This document shows positions 1 through 11,043 of a stretch of 64,000 bases of DNA, piece by piece. Position numbers and translations under genes: made by a program. The stretch covers positions 4,588,001-4,652,000 of the forward strand of contig NC_018218.1 of the NCBI RefSeq assembly GCF_000219625.1, read 5' to 3'. The notes below the pieces were generated by a model, which made no database searches, was not told where the DNA came from, and saw nothing but the letters and a program-made list of their open reading frames with translations. The stretch is from Zymoseptoria tritici IPO323 (lineage: Eukaryota; Ascomycota; Dothideomycetes; Mycosphaerellales; Mycosphaerellaceae). The first letter of the stretch is position 1; each line of letters begins with the position of its first letter.

Positions 1-1562
1 GTGGATACGGACTGCTGGTATCGATCCAGCAATTATACAGCGAAGTCTACCGACGATGCTATTCGCTCTTCCTACGCCTACCCTTTGTTCAGAGCAAGGT
101 CCGAGCCGATGTCGACAAAGCGATCACAGAGTTAGAAGGAAAGCTTGTGCCGTCAGGGCCAGGAATCACAAATTACCTCTCATTACCTGTTACGGGATGG
201 TCGGCAGATCAAGTACGCGCGGAGCTGGAAAAGCTGGGAGATATGGAACATACGAGATGGGAAGATGGGCGAGTCAGCGGAGCGGTCTACCACGGTGGCA
301 GTGAACTCGCAGACCTGCAGAGTGAGGCATTCAAGCGCTTTGGAGTGAGCAATCCGATCCACCCTGATGTGTTTCCGGGAGTGCGAAAGATGGAGGCGGA
401 GGTTGTGGCTATGACACTGGCGTTATTCAATGCTCCTCAGACGGGTGCCGGAGTCACGACAAGTGGTGGATCGGAGAGTATCCTGATGGCTGTGCTGGGT
501 GCAAGGGAAAAGGCATACAAGGAGCGTGGTGTTACGGAGCCAGAGATGATCTTGCCAAACACCGCGCATACTGCCTTCCGAAAAGCAGGCGACTACTTCA
601 AGATCAAGATGCACTTTGTGCCTTGTCCAGAGCCGAGCTACAAGGTCCACATCCCCTCCGTGGCCCGTCTGATCAACTCGAACACTGTCCTTCTCGTTGG
701 CTCCGCGCCTAATTTTCCTCATGGAATTGTCGACGACATCTCCGCTCTCTCCCGGCTGGCAGTAAAACGCAAGCTTCCTCTGCATGTCGACTGCTGTCTC
801 GGCTCATACGTGATCGCATTCCTCTCCAAAGCCGGCTTTCCGTCTCCCGAATTCGACTTCCGCGTTCCTGGCGTCACATCAATAAGCGTCGACACTCACA
901 AATACGGCTTCGCACCAAAAGGCAACAGCGTGGTACTCTATCGTACAGCAGAACTGCGGAAGTACCAGTACTACGTGTCCGAGACATGGCCTGGTGGTGT
1001 CTATGCTTCTCCTAACATGGCCGGTTCGCGACCTGGCGCTCTCATCGCAGGATGCTGGGCGTCACTCATGCGCATCGGCGAGGATGGATATGTGGACACT
1101 TGTCTCAAAATCGTCAGTACAGCGAAGCAAATCGAGGAGGCCATTCGAACGTCGGACAGACTACGACAAAGCATCGTCGTGATTGGAAAGCCAATGGTCT
1201 CCGTCGTCGCCTTCCGTGCTTTGCGCAATTTGAAGACGCCGGAGCGGAGAGTCGACATTTATGACATTGCTGATGGCATGTCGAATAAAGGCTGGCATCT
1301 CAATGCTCTGCAGGACCCCGCTGCTATTCACATCGCTGTCACTATGCCCATTACGCATTCTGTCGATGATATGATCAAAGATCTGGAGGATGTGGTCGAT
1401 GACTGCAAGGGCAAAGCGTCGGATAAGAAGGGTGGCGCCGCGGCGTTGTATGGCGTGGCAGGTAGTATACCCGACAAGAGCATAGTGAGAGATCTGGCTG
1501 TGGGATTCCTTGATACTTTGACTGCAACAGGGGCCGGGAAGCGTGGTCTTGCATCAGCTTAG
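1..1562 (+). CDS. DPL1: sphingosine-1-phosphate lyase, 5' end outside window
   Basis: The reading frame is open from base 3 to the TAG at 1560-1562, giving about 519 residues with no start, so the N-terminus (normally a short ER membrane anchor) lies upstream. The protein is a PLP-dependent group II decarboxylase-like lyase. The motif DTHKYG at about base 890 carries the lysine expected to bind pyridoxal phosphate, and TTSGGSES near base 460 is the phosphate-binding segment typical of the family. The enzyme cleaves sphingosine-1-phosphate to hexadecenal and phosphoethanolamine at the ER, the exit step of sphingolipid breakdown. Family members are about 550-600 residues, so only some tens of residues are missing. 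No intron is needed in the visible part. The call is confident from overall sequence flavour and motifs. Confidence 0.93.
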   Translation, partial: GYGLLVSIQQLYSEVYRRCYSLFLRLPFVQSKVRADVDKAITELEGKLVPSGPGITNYLSLPVTGWSADQVRAELEKLGDMEHTRWEDGRVSGAVYHGGSELADLQSEAFKRFGVSNPIHPDVFPGVRKMEAEVVAMTLALFNAPQTGAGVTTSGGSESILMAVLGAREKAYKERGVTEPEMILPNTAHTAFRKAGDYFKIKMHFVPCPEPSYKVHIPSVARLINSNTVLLVGSAPNFPHGIVDDISALSRLAVKRKLPLHVDCCLGSYVIAFLSKAGFPSPEFDFRVPGVTSISVDTHKYGFAPKGNSVVLYRTAELRKYQYYVSETWPGGVYASPNMAGSRPGALIAGCWASLMRIGEDGYVDTCLKIVSTAKQIEEAIRTSDRLRQSIVVIGKPMVSVVAFRALRNLKTPERRVDIYDIADGMSNKGWHLNALQDPAAIHIAVTMPITHSVDDMIKDLEDVVDDCKGKASDKKGGAAALYGVAGSIPDKSIVRDLAVGFLDTLTATGAGKRGLASA

Positions 1563-1926
1563 TTAGTTTACGACCACAGATTGTACCATGTATGATCAAC
1601 CGAAATCGAGCGATGCGAAGCTTGCAAAGTCGACTGTCGGCTCAGCAGATCGCCAGGTCACCGATATCACCATATACGCCGACATCATCAAGAGAAGCTC
1701 GAAGAACTGAGTCGAATGCCTGAAACACCGGCAGTCATCCCGGCTCAATGAACTTGTGAGTTCCAAAAGAACATACGTGTTGCTGCAATACATAGGAGAT
1801 AGAATGTGTTCTCCAACGTCCTCGTCCTGATAGCTCATCGGATGACCACGTTCTAATCCACATCTCCCTTGGTTCCTTTGTACACCACGCCTCCTCGCTC
1901 ATCATCTCCTCATCTCTTCCGTCCGT
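1563..1926. other. intergenic, convergent 3' ends
   Basis: The 364 bp between the stop of the sphingosine-phosphate lyase (plus strand) and the stop of the MLRQ-like gene (minus strand) presumably holds two 3' UTRs. I see no credible coding frame or structured element. Confidence 0.5.
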
Positions 1927-2378
1927 CTAGTGGTCGGCCTGCTTGCCTTGTCGGGTAAGGCGAAGGGTCTTGTCCGTGACCAGCTTGCGACCCAGACTAT
2001 AGACCGCGGCACCGATGGCGGCAGCAAGGACAATGCCGATAGGGATCAACTCCGGAGGAATCTTCTTGAGCGTGCGGATACGCTGGGAGATAGTGTGTGC
2101 TGCGCGGTCGGGTGTTAGTCTCAGTCGTGGTCGGTCAGGGCTTGGTCTTGGTGTGCTCGCATACCGGATTGCTCTTCCTTCTGTGAATGTGTCAGTGTGT
2201 GTAATAGCGCTTCTCAATCCATGGGACAACGTACGGGCATGGCCATTCTCTTGGGTGTGGACTTGAATCCTCTCACCGGCTGCATTCGGAGCATTGGCAC
2301 GGCGCGGCTGCGGAGCATGGAGGTCGAGGCCGACTGTGCGCGCAGCGCATTGGCGGCGAGGAATCGTGTGGACTGCAT
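1927..2378 (-). CDS. small mitochondrial inner-membrane protein, MLRQ/B12D-like
   Basis: I read three exons: 2378-2235, 2180-2165 (only 16 nt) and 2099-1927, giving 110 residues. Both introns have good signals (donor GTACGT with branch CACTGAC; donor GTATGC with branch GACTAAC). The N-terminus, MQSTRFLAANALRAQ, is basic and hydroxylated like a mitochondrial presequence. The mature part has a KIPPELIP motif followed by one hydrophobic alanine/glycine-rich helix and a basic tail. This resembles fungal members of the NADH-ubiquinone reductase MLRQ (NDUFA4/B12D) family, small respiratory-chain subunits. Family assignment is by appearance only. The start lies 234 bp from the divergent COX12 start, so the two respiratory genes probably share a promoter region. 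Confidence 0.6.
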
Positions 2379-2612
2379 CGTGGTCGGTAGCTTGTGATGC
2401 CGAAGTTGTGAGTGGAGAGTGACAGTGGTGGCAGCGGAGCGATGTGCAGTTGTGCTCGGAAGCTCTTGCAGATCGGGTAATTCCGCTTCCGCTTCTTGGT
2501 TCTTGTCGAGCTCACTTCATCTGCGACACCACCACCAACGACCTCACTTGCCACCGCTACGAAGCACCACTCCACTCACACCAACACACCACCCACTCAA
2601 ACTATCGCAAAC
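2379..2612. promoter_or_regulatory. shared divergent promoter, MLRQ-like / COX12
   Basis: These 234 bp separate the start codons of two divergently transcribed small mitochondrial genes and must hold both core promoters and 5' UTRs. The COX12 side is rich in CA/CCA repeats before the ATG. I see no clear TATA or CCAAT box. Confidence 0.5.
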
Positions 2613-3091
2613 ATGTCCGACGATGAGGAGCGCGTGACCATGCCCTTCAAGTTCGTTACAGGTACGTCCCGGTTTGCCTCATTTGCGATCAGAGGAGAGC
2701 AGCGCTGACAAGTCCATAGCCGGTACGTGACCACGACAGTCCCCAATGCCTTCCGAAAGGACTCGCTCCAAACATACATCATGCGAAGGAGATGCGCTCG
2801 ACCGATTCTAACCTCCGCCGCAGGCTTCGACGCCCGCTTCCCGAACCAGAACCAGACCAAGCACTGCTGGCAAAACTACGTCGACTACCACAAGTGCATT
2901 CTCGCCAAGGGCGAGGACTTCAAGCCATGCCGCCAGGTATGTTGCGCCAGCAGGATGCCGCAGAGATGGCTCGCAGACTGACATGCGGACAGTTCTACCT
3001 CGCCTACCGCTCCCTTTGCCCAATTGGCTGGTCGAACCGATGGGATGAGCAGAGAGAGGCCGGCACGTTCCCGTGCCGATTGGACCAATAG
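2613..3091 (+). CDS. COX12: cytochrome c oxidase subunit VIb
   Basis: The exons are 2613-2661, a proposed 3-nt exon CCG at 2720-2722, 2824-2936 and 2993-3091, giving 87 residues, the normal length of the family. The protein shows the CHCH signature of Cox12: a CX9C pair ([11 protein letters not shown]) and a CX10C pair ([12 protein letters not shown]). It sits on the intermembrane-space side of complex IV and bridges the two monomers; the cysteines are oxidised by the Mia40 pathway. Skipping the 3-nt exon keeps the frame and removes one alanine. However, the first intron has its own branch (GCTGAC) and AG at 2719, and the next donor GTACGT starts at 2723, so I favour the microexon model. Confidence 0.93.
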
Positions 3092-4450
3092 ATGTGGGAT
3101 ACATGCTGGGGGAGGAGAAGATATGTGAGGTGGCGCGGAGCAGGAAGCATGATACAATGGCTCGGTATGGCAGGACTCGCTCTGTCATAGAGTCGGTGTA
3201 CATATACGCTGAATTGGAGTTTGTGATACTTTGCAGCGCTCCAAAAGGGTTCTTGTTACAGGTGCCGCCGGACAACGACGCACCACTCATGCCATGTGTG
3301 GCGAGAGTCGAAGCAGCAATCGAATCGGCGATTTTCACAGTCCAAAGCGGCTTTGGTCATGGCAACAGCATTGCTCGAATGATCGCTTCAGGGGGAAAGT
3401 AATTCATGTGCCACCAACTCAAGCTGCACTATTTTCGAATGACAGATGATACCGTCTGTTTTGTGGGTCCTCGTGAAATGGCAGGATCAGGCGCTGATGC
3501 TTGAGCGACATGTATGCATACCCGCTGATATACCCGGGCACATTTGACAGCATACAGCAGTACACAATTCTGCCATGTAAGAGTAGATGCAGAGTACAAT
3601 GCTTCGCTGAACGCCGCACCCATAGAGTTCATCGTGAGCTGAGGGTCGATGATTACCTGACTCGCGGCGATATGGTCCGCCGTAGCAATGTCGCGAATAT
3701 ATGCCATTTCACCTCTCCATCGGTCACCACACCAATGCACCAAAGGTGATCAAACATCACATTTCATCTCGCAATCTTAGAGCTTGAATCGTTGGAGTTG
3801 TCGTGATGACTTCGCCCTTGGGCTGGACTCCCTGCATTTATCAATATTGAGGCCGGGTCTTGAGGAAGGATGCATTAGAGCATGGAGATATGATACAGCA
3901 AGCATTGCTGGACAAGAGCTGCGTTGTATGGAGCTTGAAAGGCGGAGAAAGGGAACGGGGTGTGGAGGCTGTGATTGGGATGCGGTGGCATATTGGAAGC
4001 ACCGGAACAGACACAATCCGGATGTCTCTCATGAGGAGGCGGAAAGAGAGCTGGCTGGGTCGGTTAGAGCCCATCGTTTCGTGCACATGAGCAGTGAGGC
4101 TTGCATGGCATGCATGTGGAGTGATTGGAGCATTGGCAGAGAGTACGTCGTGGTGAGTCAGCGTGCGTGTGCGTTGTTGTCGAAAGAGATGCTGTTTGTA
4201 CAGGTGGCCGTGTAAAGGTGAGACTGCGCTATAAGGTGAGTTGTGCATCATTGCCTCGTTTCAGTCACCACCCCTTCTGCACAGCCGTCGCGCGTTCGCC
4301 AGCTGGAGCCTGCTGCACGGATCGCGCTTTGCTTCACGTCATTTACTCGACTTTCCAGCTCCATCTCTTTCGCCTTCACACGGTTCACTACCGTACGACA
4401 ACTCTCCAACTCTTCCACTCTCCGTCGCTATCACTGTCCACGGCAGTACT
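3092..4450. other. intergenic region, no supported gene
   Basis: This 1.36 kb holds the COX12 3' UTR and the leader of the next gene. A 143-codon open frame at 3784-4215 has no recognisable motif and no splice support, so I do not call it. The last 60 bp before the ATG at 4451 are pyrimidine-rich (runs such as CTCTCCAACTCTTCC), a common feature just upstream of fungal starts. Confidence 0.5.
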
Positions 4451-5719
4451 ATGGCAGCTACGGGGCTCTCTGCAGGTTTGGCCTGGTATGTTGCCAAGTT
4501 GAAACAACACATCTTCGCCCGAGATACTGACCGAGTGATAGGGTGCTTCCAGTGAGGCCGGACAAGCTCGGTCCGCATCTCAAGAACTTCGAAGAAGCTG
4601 TCCCTACTCTTCACGCGCTTCGTCTCTGCCACCGCTACGGCAGGGGCGCCGACGTGCACATCACAAAGCTGCCAGCCGAGCTCGAGCTTCTCATCGAAGG
4701 ATTCATCATTCACCCGTTCAAGTGCTCGACGGAATGGGGCAGGATTGCGAGGTGGGAAGATGACTTCAAGTGTTTCGAGTCGCGCTGCTCTCCGTTGTTC
4801 CACTTGGCCGGCGCCAGCTCCTTGGATTGCATATACGATGACTTCACCTTCTGCGGATCAGTGGCCTGTGAACCATACGGAGGCTCCAACGAAGACTGCC
4901 GGACCCTTTGCAAGAACTCGGAGACAGATCCCTGCGAAGTGTGCAAGACCAGGTCCAGCGAAGGGGTGTGCGAGAAGAGTTGTCACGGACGAGAGCTCGA
5001 GGAGTCAGAATCTTTCCTCAGCGAATGTGCAGTGTGGATCGATCTCCATTTCGAGAGCCGCCATGAATGGGATGAGAGGGTTTGCAAGACGGAAGTCGAC
5101 AAGATGAATGCGGTTTGTACAGCATATCCCTGCTCCTGTCTCCATCGCTAACATCTTGGCAACAGACCTTGAGGAAGCATTTTGGTCTCGAGGTGACCTT
5201 TACCGAGACCCGCACATACGTCCCGGAGCGAGATAACTGGCCCATGCACAAGAACTACAAATGGCACGACGAAAACCACATCCAAACGACTATCTGCCAT
5301 CTGACAATGCCGCGCCCAAAACCACCAGCTCACGAGTGGCTCTCAAGCGACATGGAGGACAGTACAGGATCCTTCTGCATCGAAGGAACTCAGACTCTGG
5401 CAGTCAACATGGAGAGTCATATCAGCAACGCGGCGATCAAACAGCGATTCCAGAAAGCGACGAACTACCTTCGACTGGAGCCGTCCCCACACACCAGTCA
5501 ACATTACTCCGAGCTACGTCCTACGCTTGAGCCCCACGCAACCTCGAGTGATACCGCTACAGATCCAAATGAGAAAAACGAGAAAGCCATTCAGGGTAAG
5601 CTGCATGCACAGATCGTTTTCGAAAGTGAATGAGCTGACAACACTCAGACGAACCCAAGCTCGAGTGGCCGAAGCTGGTCCTGATGCTCAGCACATGGTC
5701 CTCCGGCCATTGCCATTGA
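4451..5719 (+). CDS. orphan Cys-rich protein of unknown function
   Basis: I read four exons: 4451-4485, 4542-5112, 5166-5595 and 5649-5719, totalling 368 residues. All three introns keep the frame and have CTGAC/CTAAC-like branch points. The start MAATGLSAGLAWVLP is mildly hydrophobic but not a convincing signal peptide. The section around residues 100-190 is unusually rich in cysteine (pairs such as DPCEVCK and GVCEKSC). The stretch VHITKLPAELELLIEG has the look of a short F-box or BTB-linker helix, but this is too weak to name. The C-terminal third is polar and low in complexity. I do not recognise the protein; it may be lineage-specific. Confidence 0.6.
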
Positions 5720-6071
5720 GCTTGACCACAGGCGAAGTGGTCTACCTTGTTGCCGCGGGCCGAATGTCTCCACTGTGACTTGCAGGTCACCAGCACGTCA
5801 CTGTGTATCTTTTGCTTCGGTTCGACTTAGATTCAACATTATCACGCTGCTTGCTATTTTCCCCCGGCACGAGTCTGTTTTACGGCATGTAGGAGAAGAC
5901 AACATCGTCATGATTAATTGTGTATTCCATCGCGGCGGTCGTCCACTAGCTTCAGACAGATGCGTGCTTCACTCGAATCAAGCTGAGCCAAGCAACGCTA
6001 TCGGTATCAAACACGGCTCTCTGAACGGGCCTTCCGAGTGGGTAGTGCCCCTGTCCTCTGGAGAACATCTG
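5720..6071. other. intergenic, convergent 3' ends
   Basis: 352 bp between the stops of the orphan gene and the ureohydrolase. I see nothing beyond presumed 3' UTRs. Confidence 0.5.
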
Positions 6072-7513
6072 TCAGTCCTTCCTCGCCTTCTCTCCATTCT
6101 TCTCCACCGTCAACGGTCCATCCAGTACCATCAAGCTCATCACCTCGTACAGGATATCCGCCGCTGCCATCGTCGAAAGCTCAGCATTAGTGTCGTACGC
6201 CGGAGCAACCTCGACAATATCACCCGCGACCAGGTTGATACCCTTCAATCCACGAATGATCGTCCTCAATTCTCTTGTACTCCACCCACCCGTCTCAGGT
6301 GTACCCGTAGCAGGAGCGAATGCAGGATCCAAAGTCTAAAACAGAAGGACATTAGGGTTAGCAGTGCTTCGCATTCGAAGGGTATAAAGCGCAGAGCGAG
6401 ACCTGCTGGCATAGCCCAAGAGAAAGACTCGGACGGCGACAGGTCTTCTACCCTTTGAAAACTTACGTCGATATCTATCGAGAGATAAACCGGGTTCTTG
6501 TGTCCCACACGGTCATGAATCTTCTTGATAATCCCATCCGTGCCAATAGTATCGATCTCTCTTGCCTCGACGATCTCAAAGCCGCAGTATCCATCGTTGT
6601 CGTAGTCAGACAGACCACTCAGCGTCGTGCGGATGCCAGCGTGGATGTTGGTGTCGTTTCGGAGAAGTCCCTCCTCGTGAGCGTGGTAGTAGTACGTGCC
6701 GTGGTTGATGGACGCCACTTTCGAAGGTGCACCGCCGAAGACTTTCGGCTTCCACGTATCCAGATGCGAGTCGAAGTGGATGACGGTGATGGGACCGTAC
6801 GCTCTGTTCATGGAGCGGAGAAGAGGTAGAGTGATGGTATGGTCACCTCCGAGGGTGAGCACGCGAGGCAGGGTCTTGCCGTGTTTCGAGATACCCGGTT
6901 CATCGGCGGAGGTGGCGGGTGCACGCTGGAGAATGCTGTTGTGGCCTTCTTCGATTTGATGCAAGGCCCAGGTGTTGTCGTAGCTGGTGACTGGTATGTC
7001 TCCGCAGTCGAGGACTGTTGCCCAGGAGTTGAAGGGATTGGCTGCGAGTGGGACGTTGTAGCCGCCGCTGGGAGGTGTTGTGTTAGATGTTCTACTTTCT
7101 CTGCGAGAATCTGCTCGACGTACTAGAGGTTTAGACGACGGCTTCCTTGTCGGATACCGGAGGGTCCAAATCTGGCACCAGGACGGTACGAAGTGCCCGT
7201 GTCGAACGGAGCGCCGATGAAAGCAATGTCGTACTTCACATCAACGCTGGCGAGGCAAGGGTGGTATGGCAGACGGCCGAACGTGGAGATGCCGGAGAAG
7301 ACCGAGTCGGCCTGTATTTGGACGTGTCAGACCGGGATCCATGGTCATGCCATGCTTCAACTGTTCAACGCTCACCTGAGTGCCACCGTCACCAGGCAAA
7401 GTGTTGTACCACAAGCTCTTGTGCGGACCCTGCTGCAATGGCTCTTGAGAGTGAGTTCCATGTGCGTGGACAGTAGCTGCCAATGCAAGGATTGGTGCGA
7501 GGAGGTCGAACAT
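6072..7513 (-). CDS. secreted agmatinase-type ureohydrolase
   Basis: The four exons are 7513-7376, 7311-7124, 7067-6467 and 6335-6072, giving 396 residues. The last intron, at 131 nt, is longer than the rest. The N-terminus MFDLLAPILALAATVHAHG is a clear signal peptide. The rest is a full ureohydrolase domain with the binuclear manganese ligands in order: GGDHT (about residue 184), FDSHLD (about 209) and SIDIDTLDP (about 307, across the last splice). The segment GAPFDTGTSYRPGARFGP is typical of the SpeB/agmatinase branch rather than arginase. The expected reaction is hydrolysis of a guanidino compound such as agmatine to putrescine and urea. The signal peptide places it in the secretory route or outside the cell, unlike bacterial SpeB. 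The exact substrate cannot be read from the sequence. Confidence 0.88.
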
Positions 7514-7565
7514 GATGAGAGTGCAGTCAATCAAAGTCAATTGTATGTCTCAATGGTCCATCAAG

Positions 7566-7598
7566 GTAGAGAGAGAGAAGAGAGTAATCGCACTTATA
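7566..7598 (-). promoter_or_regulatory. TATA box plus CT-rich tract before the agmatinase-type gene
   Basis: Read on the minus strand, a TATAAG box (7598-7593) is followed by a pyrimidine tract of TCTC repeats (about 7585-7566), with the ATG at 7513 about 80 bp from the TATA. This is a textbook arrangement for a strongly or conditionally expressed fungal gene. Confidence 0.55.
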
Positions 7599-8161
7599 GG
7601 AGCTGCACCTACCGACAAGCTCCCAGCTCATGGTACAACTTTTCCTCGTCTGTTTACCTAAAAGTTGCCGGACAACGGTACAGCTCAGGGAGCTTTCGGC
7701 GGAGCTTGCCTGCATATCGTCAATCGATACGTGCATACACGTTGCTTGCCCTTCAAACGTCCGATACGCGGGCAAGATCTCTGCAACCCATCGGACCGCG
7801 GTGGTAGCCTTATCGATAGGCGTCTTGAACGATATGCGAGGATCTGAGCGTCATCGTCGGATCGAAGTCCAGACGTTTTAGTCAATGGCAGCTGTCATGT
7901 GGCCTGCAAGCGAAGCGGTCCGGGCGAGGTCACTCTGCCGAGCGGCCGCAGCATGTCGTGTGGAGTGGAGCACAGCGATAAGAGATATCTGCAGGATGAA
8001 GCTGGAGCTGCTGTGAACATTCGAAAGCTCTTTGTCGAAAGCTGGGGAAATTCTGGACATTCACGCACGAGGCGAGCTAAGAAACGTGGGACGCTAGCCG
8101 GATCGGGCTTCTTGATACGTCCTATCTCTTGCTGATTGCGGAGAAATCGATGCTCGGCAGT
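7599..8161. other. intergenic, upstream of the agmatinase-type gene
   Basis: This stretch lies between the agmatinase-type core promoter and the MATE gene's 3' end. I see no convincing coding frame or RNA gene. Confidence 0.45.
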
Positions 8162-9858
8162 TTACTGCTCGATGACTTCTGACTGTTCTCCTTGTTCGGC
8201 GCGGTCGCCGGGATCCATTCGCGTAAAGGCGTTTTGGACCTGCTTCTCCCAGTTGCTGAAGGCTACTATCACCCATTCGAGTGCTCCGACTGCGGCGTGT
8301 TAGCGAATGCACCCTGAGTGAGCTCAAGCTTTACGTACCGATGTAAAGCGCTATGCATTGTCCGACCCACAGACCGGCGAGGCTCCAATCGTGAAACGCG
8401 AGATAAACGCCCAATGGCAGAGCTCCGCAGTAATAGCTCACGATGTTGACTGCAGCGCCGATGTGCTGTCGTCCCATACCTCGGAGGGCACCGCCACAGG
8501 ATCCGTTCAAACCGTCTGCAATCTGGAATAGGGCAACGTACGGGAGAACGTCGGCGGTCATCCTAATGACATCTTCATCGTCATTGAAAAGGCGTGCAAA
8601 GTTGTTCCGTGTGGCCATGAGAATAGCGAGCACAATAGCGCCGAGTAGCATGGACAGCCATGCAGCTGTATTGGCGGCGAGGGCGGCGCCTTTCGCAGTC
8701 TTCGATCCGAGGAGATTGCCAACTCGGGCTGATGTTGCAACGCCAACTCCGAAGGGGATAGTGTTCAAGACCTGGTCGGCGGTCATTATGACGCTCTGAG
8801 CGGCGAGTGGAATGGTGCCCAATTGTCCTGCAACGATTGCCACAATCTCAAAAGCCCACCACTCGGTGCCGACGTGCACAACACCGAGTATTGCGATTCT
8901 CGAGAACGTGCCAATGTTGCGAAGACACCTCCGATCAAATCCGCCCCAACATTCGCTACCCGCTATAAATCGTGTGTAGGCGACCAATAGGATGAATGAC
9001 AGCCAGTAGGAGATGCCGGTAGCCAGAGGTGCTCCGAACAGACCCATGTTGAACTTGTAGATGAAGAGATAGTTCAGTCCTGCGTTGACTGGTGATGTGA
9101 TGAGAAGGACGTAGGTCCCGGCACGCATGATGCCTTGGCTACGAAGCATTAGCAGACATCCTGTGCGATGATCAGAGGAGTACGTACGCTTGGAGAAACT
9201 TCTTCTGGCATTCAAAGTATACGTAGCCCAGACCTCCCGGGATCAGTACGCAGAGAAACTTGGACGAATCCCGAGCGATGTATTCTTCCTGTCCAAGAGC
9301 TCTGAACACGGGCTCTGAGCAAAGCCACAGAACTGCAACTGGTATGTAGAACAGACCAAGAACGAGGAATGCCCGTTGAAGGATGATGCCGAGATCATGC
9401 TTATTCTTACTGCCGGTAAAGGAAGCCGATGCGAGGGTGTCAATCGCAGTTGTGCCTCCCATTCCAATCAGCCAGGCGGTGGCCATGGCGAACATGTAGC
9501 TGAAAGCTGCGACTGCTAGAGCCTCTGGGCTCAGTCGTCCGACGATCAGGACAGAAATCGTTTGTAGTGAGTTCTGTAGCGTGTAGGCCAGGATCACGGG
9601 TATTGAACTTTTGAAGAGCAGCCAGAACTCGGAAGCGACGATTTGCGTTCGTGTGCGGTCGTCGGTGTTGTAGACATGGCTGTCGTCTTCTGCTTCTTCA
9701 ACAGCGGGCTTTGGAAGCAGTGAGGTCGTTTCGTTCGGGAGTCGATCGTCTTTAGACGACAGATCATTCTCTTGCGTGAGTCTCCTCCAAAATGCGTTAA
9801 GCCAGGAGCCTGCAGCCTGATCGTTGTCTTGCTTAGTACCCATCGTGATGGTAGTCAA
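8162..9858 (-). CDS. MATE-family multidrug/toxin efflux transporter
   Basis: The exons are 9858-9188, 9138-8339 and 8289-8162, giving 532 residues. A start at the second Met (9843) is equally possible and removes five residues. After a polar cytosolic N-terminus of about 85 residues, about twelve hydrophobic helices follow in two MatE repeats. Diagnostic stretches are GMGGTTAIDTLASASFTGSK (first repeat), FLQAQGIM at the first splice, and GVGVATSARVGNLLGSK (second repeat). Family members export cationic drugs or metabolites by proton or sodium antiport, in fungi at the plasma or vacuolar membrane. The tail after the last helix is short and charged. No neighbouring biosynthetic gene suggests a substrate. 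Confidence 0.9.
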
Positions 9859-11043
9859 GAAAGGAATCAGAATGAAAGGAGGGATGAAATCAGCACAAAT
9901 GTCCTACTATGGACAGCAGGAAGATCTGACGGCGTATGTGGCCCATGAAAAGGCCTCTGCAGCAGCTATGGAGTCCTTTCAGATCGTCCTTGCAGACAGT
10001 CTAAGGTCTGATACGACGCAACTTTGGAGGACCCGGTGAGCATTCAGCTCGGCCCTCTATCGCGGAGCTCTTGCACGGGTCGAGCTCCCTCGTCCGGCTC
10101 AATAGTAGAGGTCCGCAAGAAGCTGATGCTGAAGCTGACATTAGTGCGTCCTGCTCCTGCGAGGCTTATCGCAGCCGTGGAGATACACATTAGTAACGCC
10201 GTGAGCCACGGCTCTGCTGTTCTCTCATCGTTTGACTTCCGTCACCGATAGCGGCGATGTCGTCGGGCGAATTGTGGCATCGGACTGTCTTCGAGTCTGG
10301 GTAAGAAATACGATGGTACAAAAAGTGCTTATCAGGGACATCTATGTTCAAGTGAGGTCGACAGTGGGCACAGGCCACTTGGGTCACGTGGAGCAAGTGG
10401 ATCGTTCCTGCCTGAGGTCATGGACAGTTAATCTCGTGTCGAGTTCGTTCATGGAAACCAGCAGAATGAAACGGCAGTAGTCTTATTACACAGAATGCTC
10501 TCGCTTCCATTCCATTAAGATGTTCCGTTCATATGGTCTCATTAGATTCCTCCCAAATAATGTCAAACATCCAGACGAAGCCGAGCCCGCTCAATGGCCC
10601 AGCTCCTCTTCGACCTCCATCTCCATCCAAATCAAAACTTGTACACCCCTCCATAATTTCGGTCCACATGTCCCGTGATATATTCATCTCCAAATCCCAT
10701 GGCTTTTGCAGTGCCGCCAGAATCAAATCCCAAATCATAAATAATTCCGATGAGCGCCCAATATTGCACAAGGTATATTCCCAAAACAGCATCCGTTCGG
10801 CGCGTCCGGTGTGGCCGTACGCGCCTGGATGAACGCCTCCATCGCTAAGTCGAGATGTCATGGCCCGGTTCCAGACATCCCGTTTTGTCGACGCCACATT
10901 TCCTAATCTCCCAATTCGAAATCCAGGGCGCTAAAAGCAGACAAATGAAAAAAAGATCAACAAGAATGTGCAGCTAGCACAGTGGCGACACATCAGAGTG
11001 CGGTCGTGCTGCAACTTTCGCAAAGCGAGAGAGTGTGCGCTGG
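9859..11043. other. intergenic region between MATE and homeobox genes
   Basis: 1.2 kb containing the MATE promoter and the homeobox gene's 3' side. Two TTATC (GATAA on minus) motifs occur near 10167 and 10328; their relevance is unknown. A 122-codon minus-strand frame at 10529-10897 has no recognisable domain and may be 3' UTR. I call no gene. Confidence 0.45.

Noticed and set aside
3784..4215. 143-codon plus-strand frame between COX12 and the orphan gene
   Set aside because: No motif, no conserved-looking segment, no splice or leader features; an overlapping minus-strand frame of similar length is equally plausible as chance.
10529..10897. 122-codon minus-strand frame downstream of the homeobox gene
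   Set aside because: No recognisable domain; more easily explained as 3' UTR.
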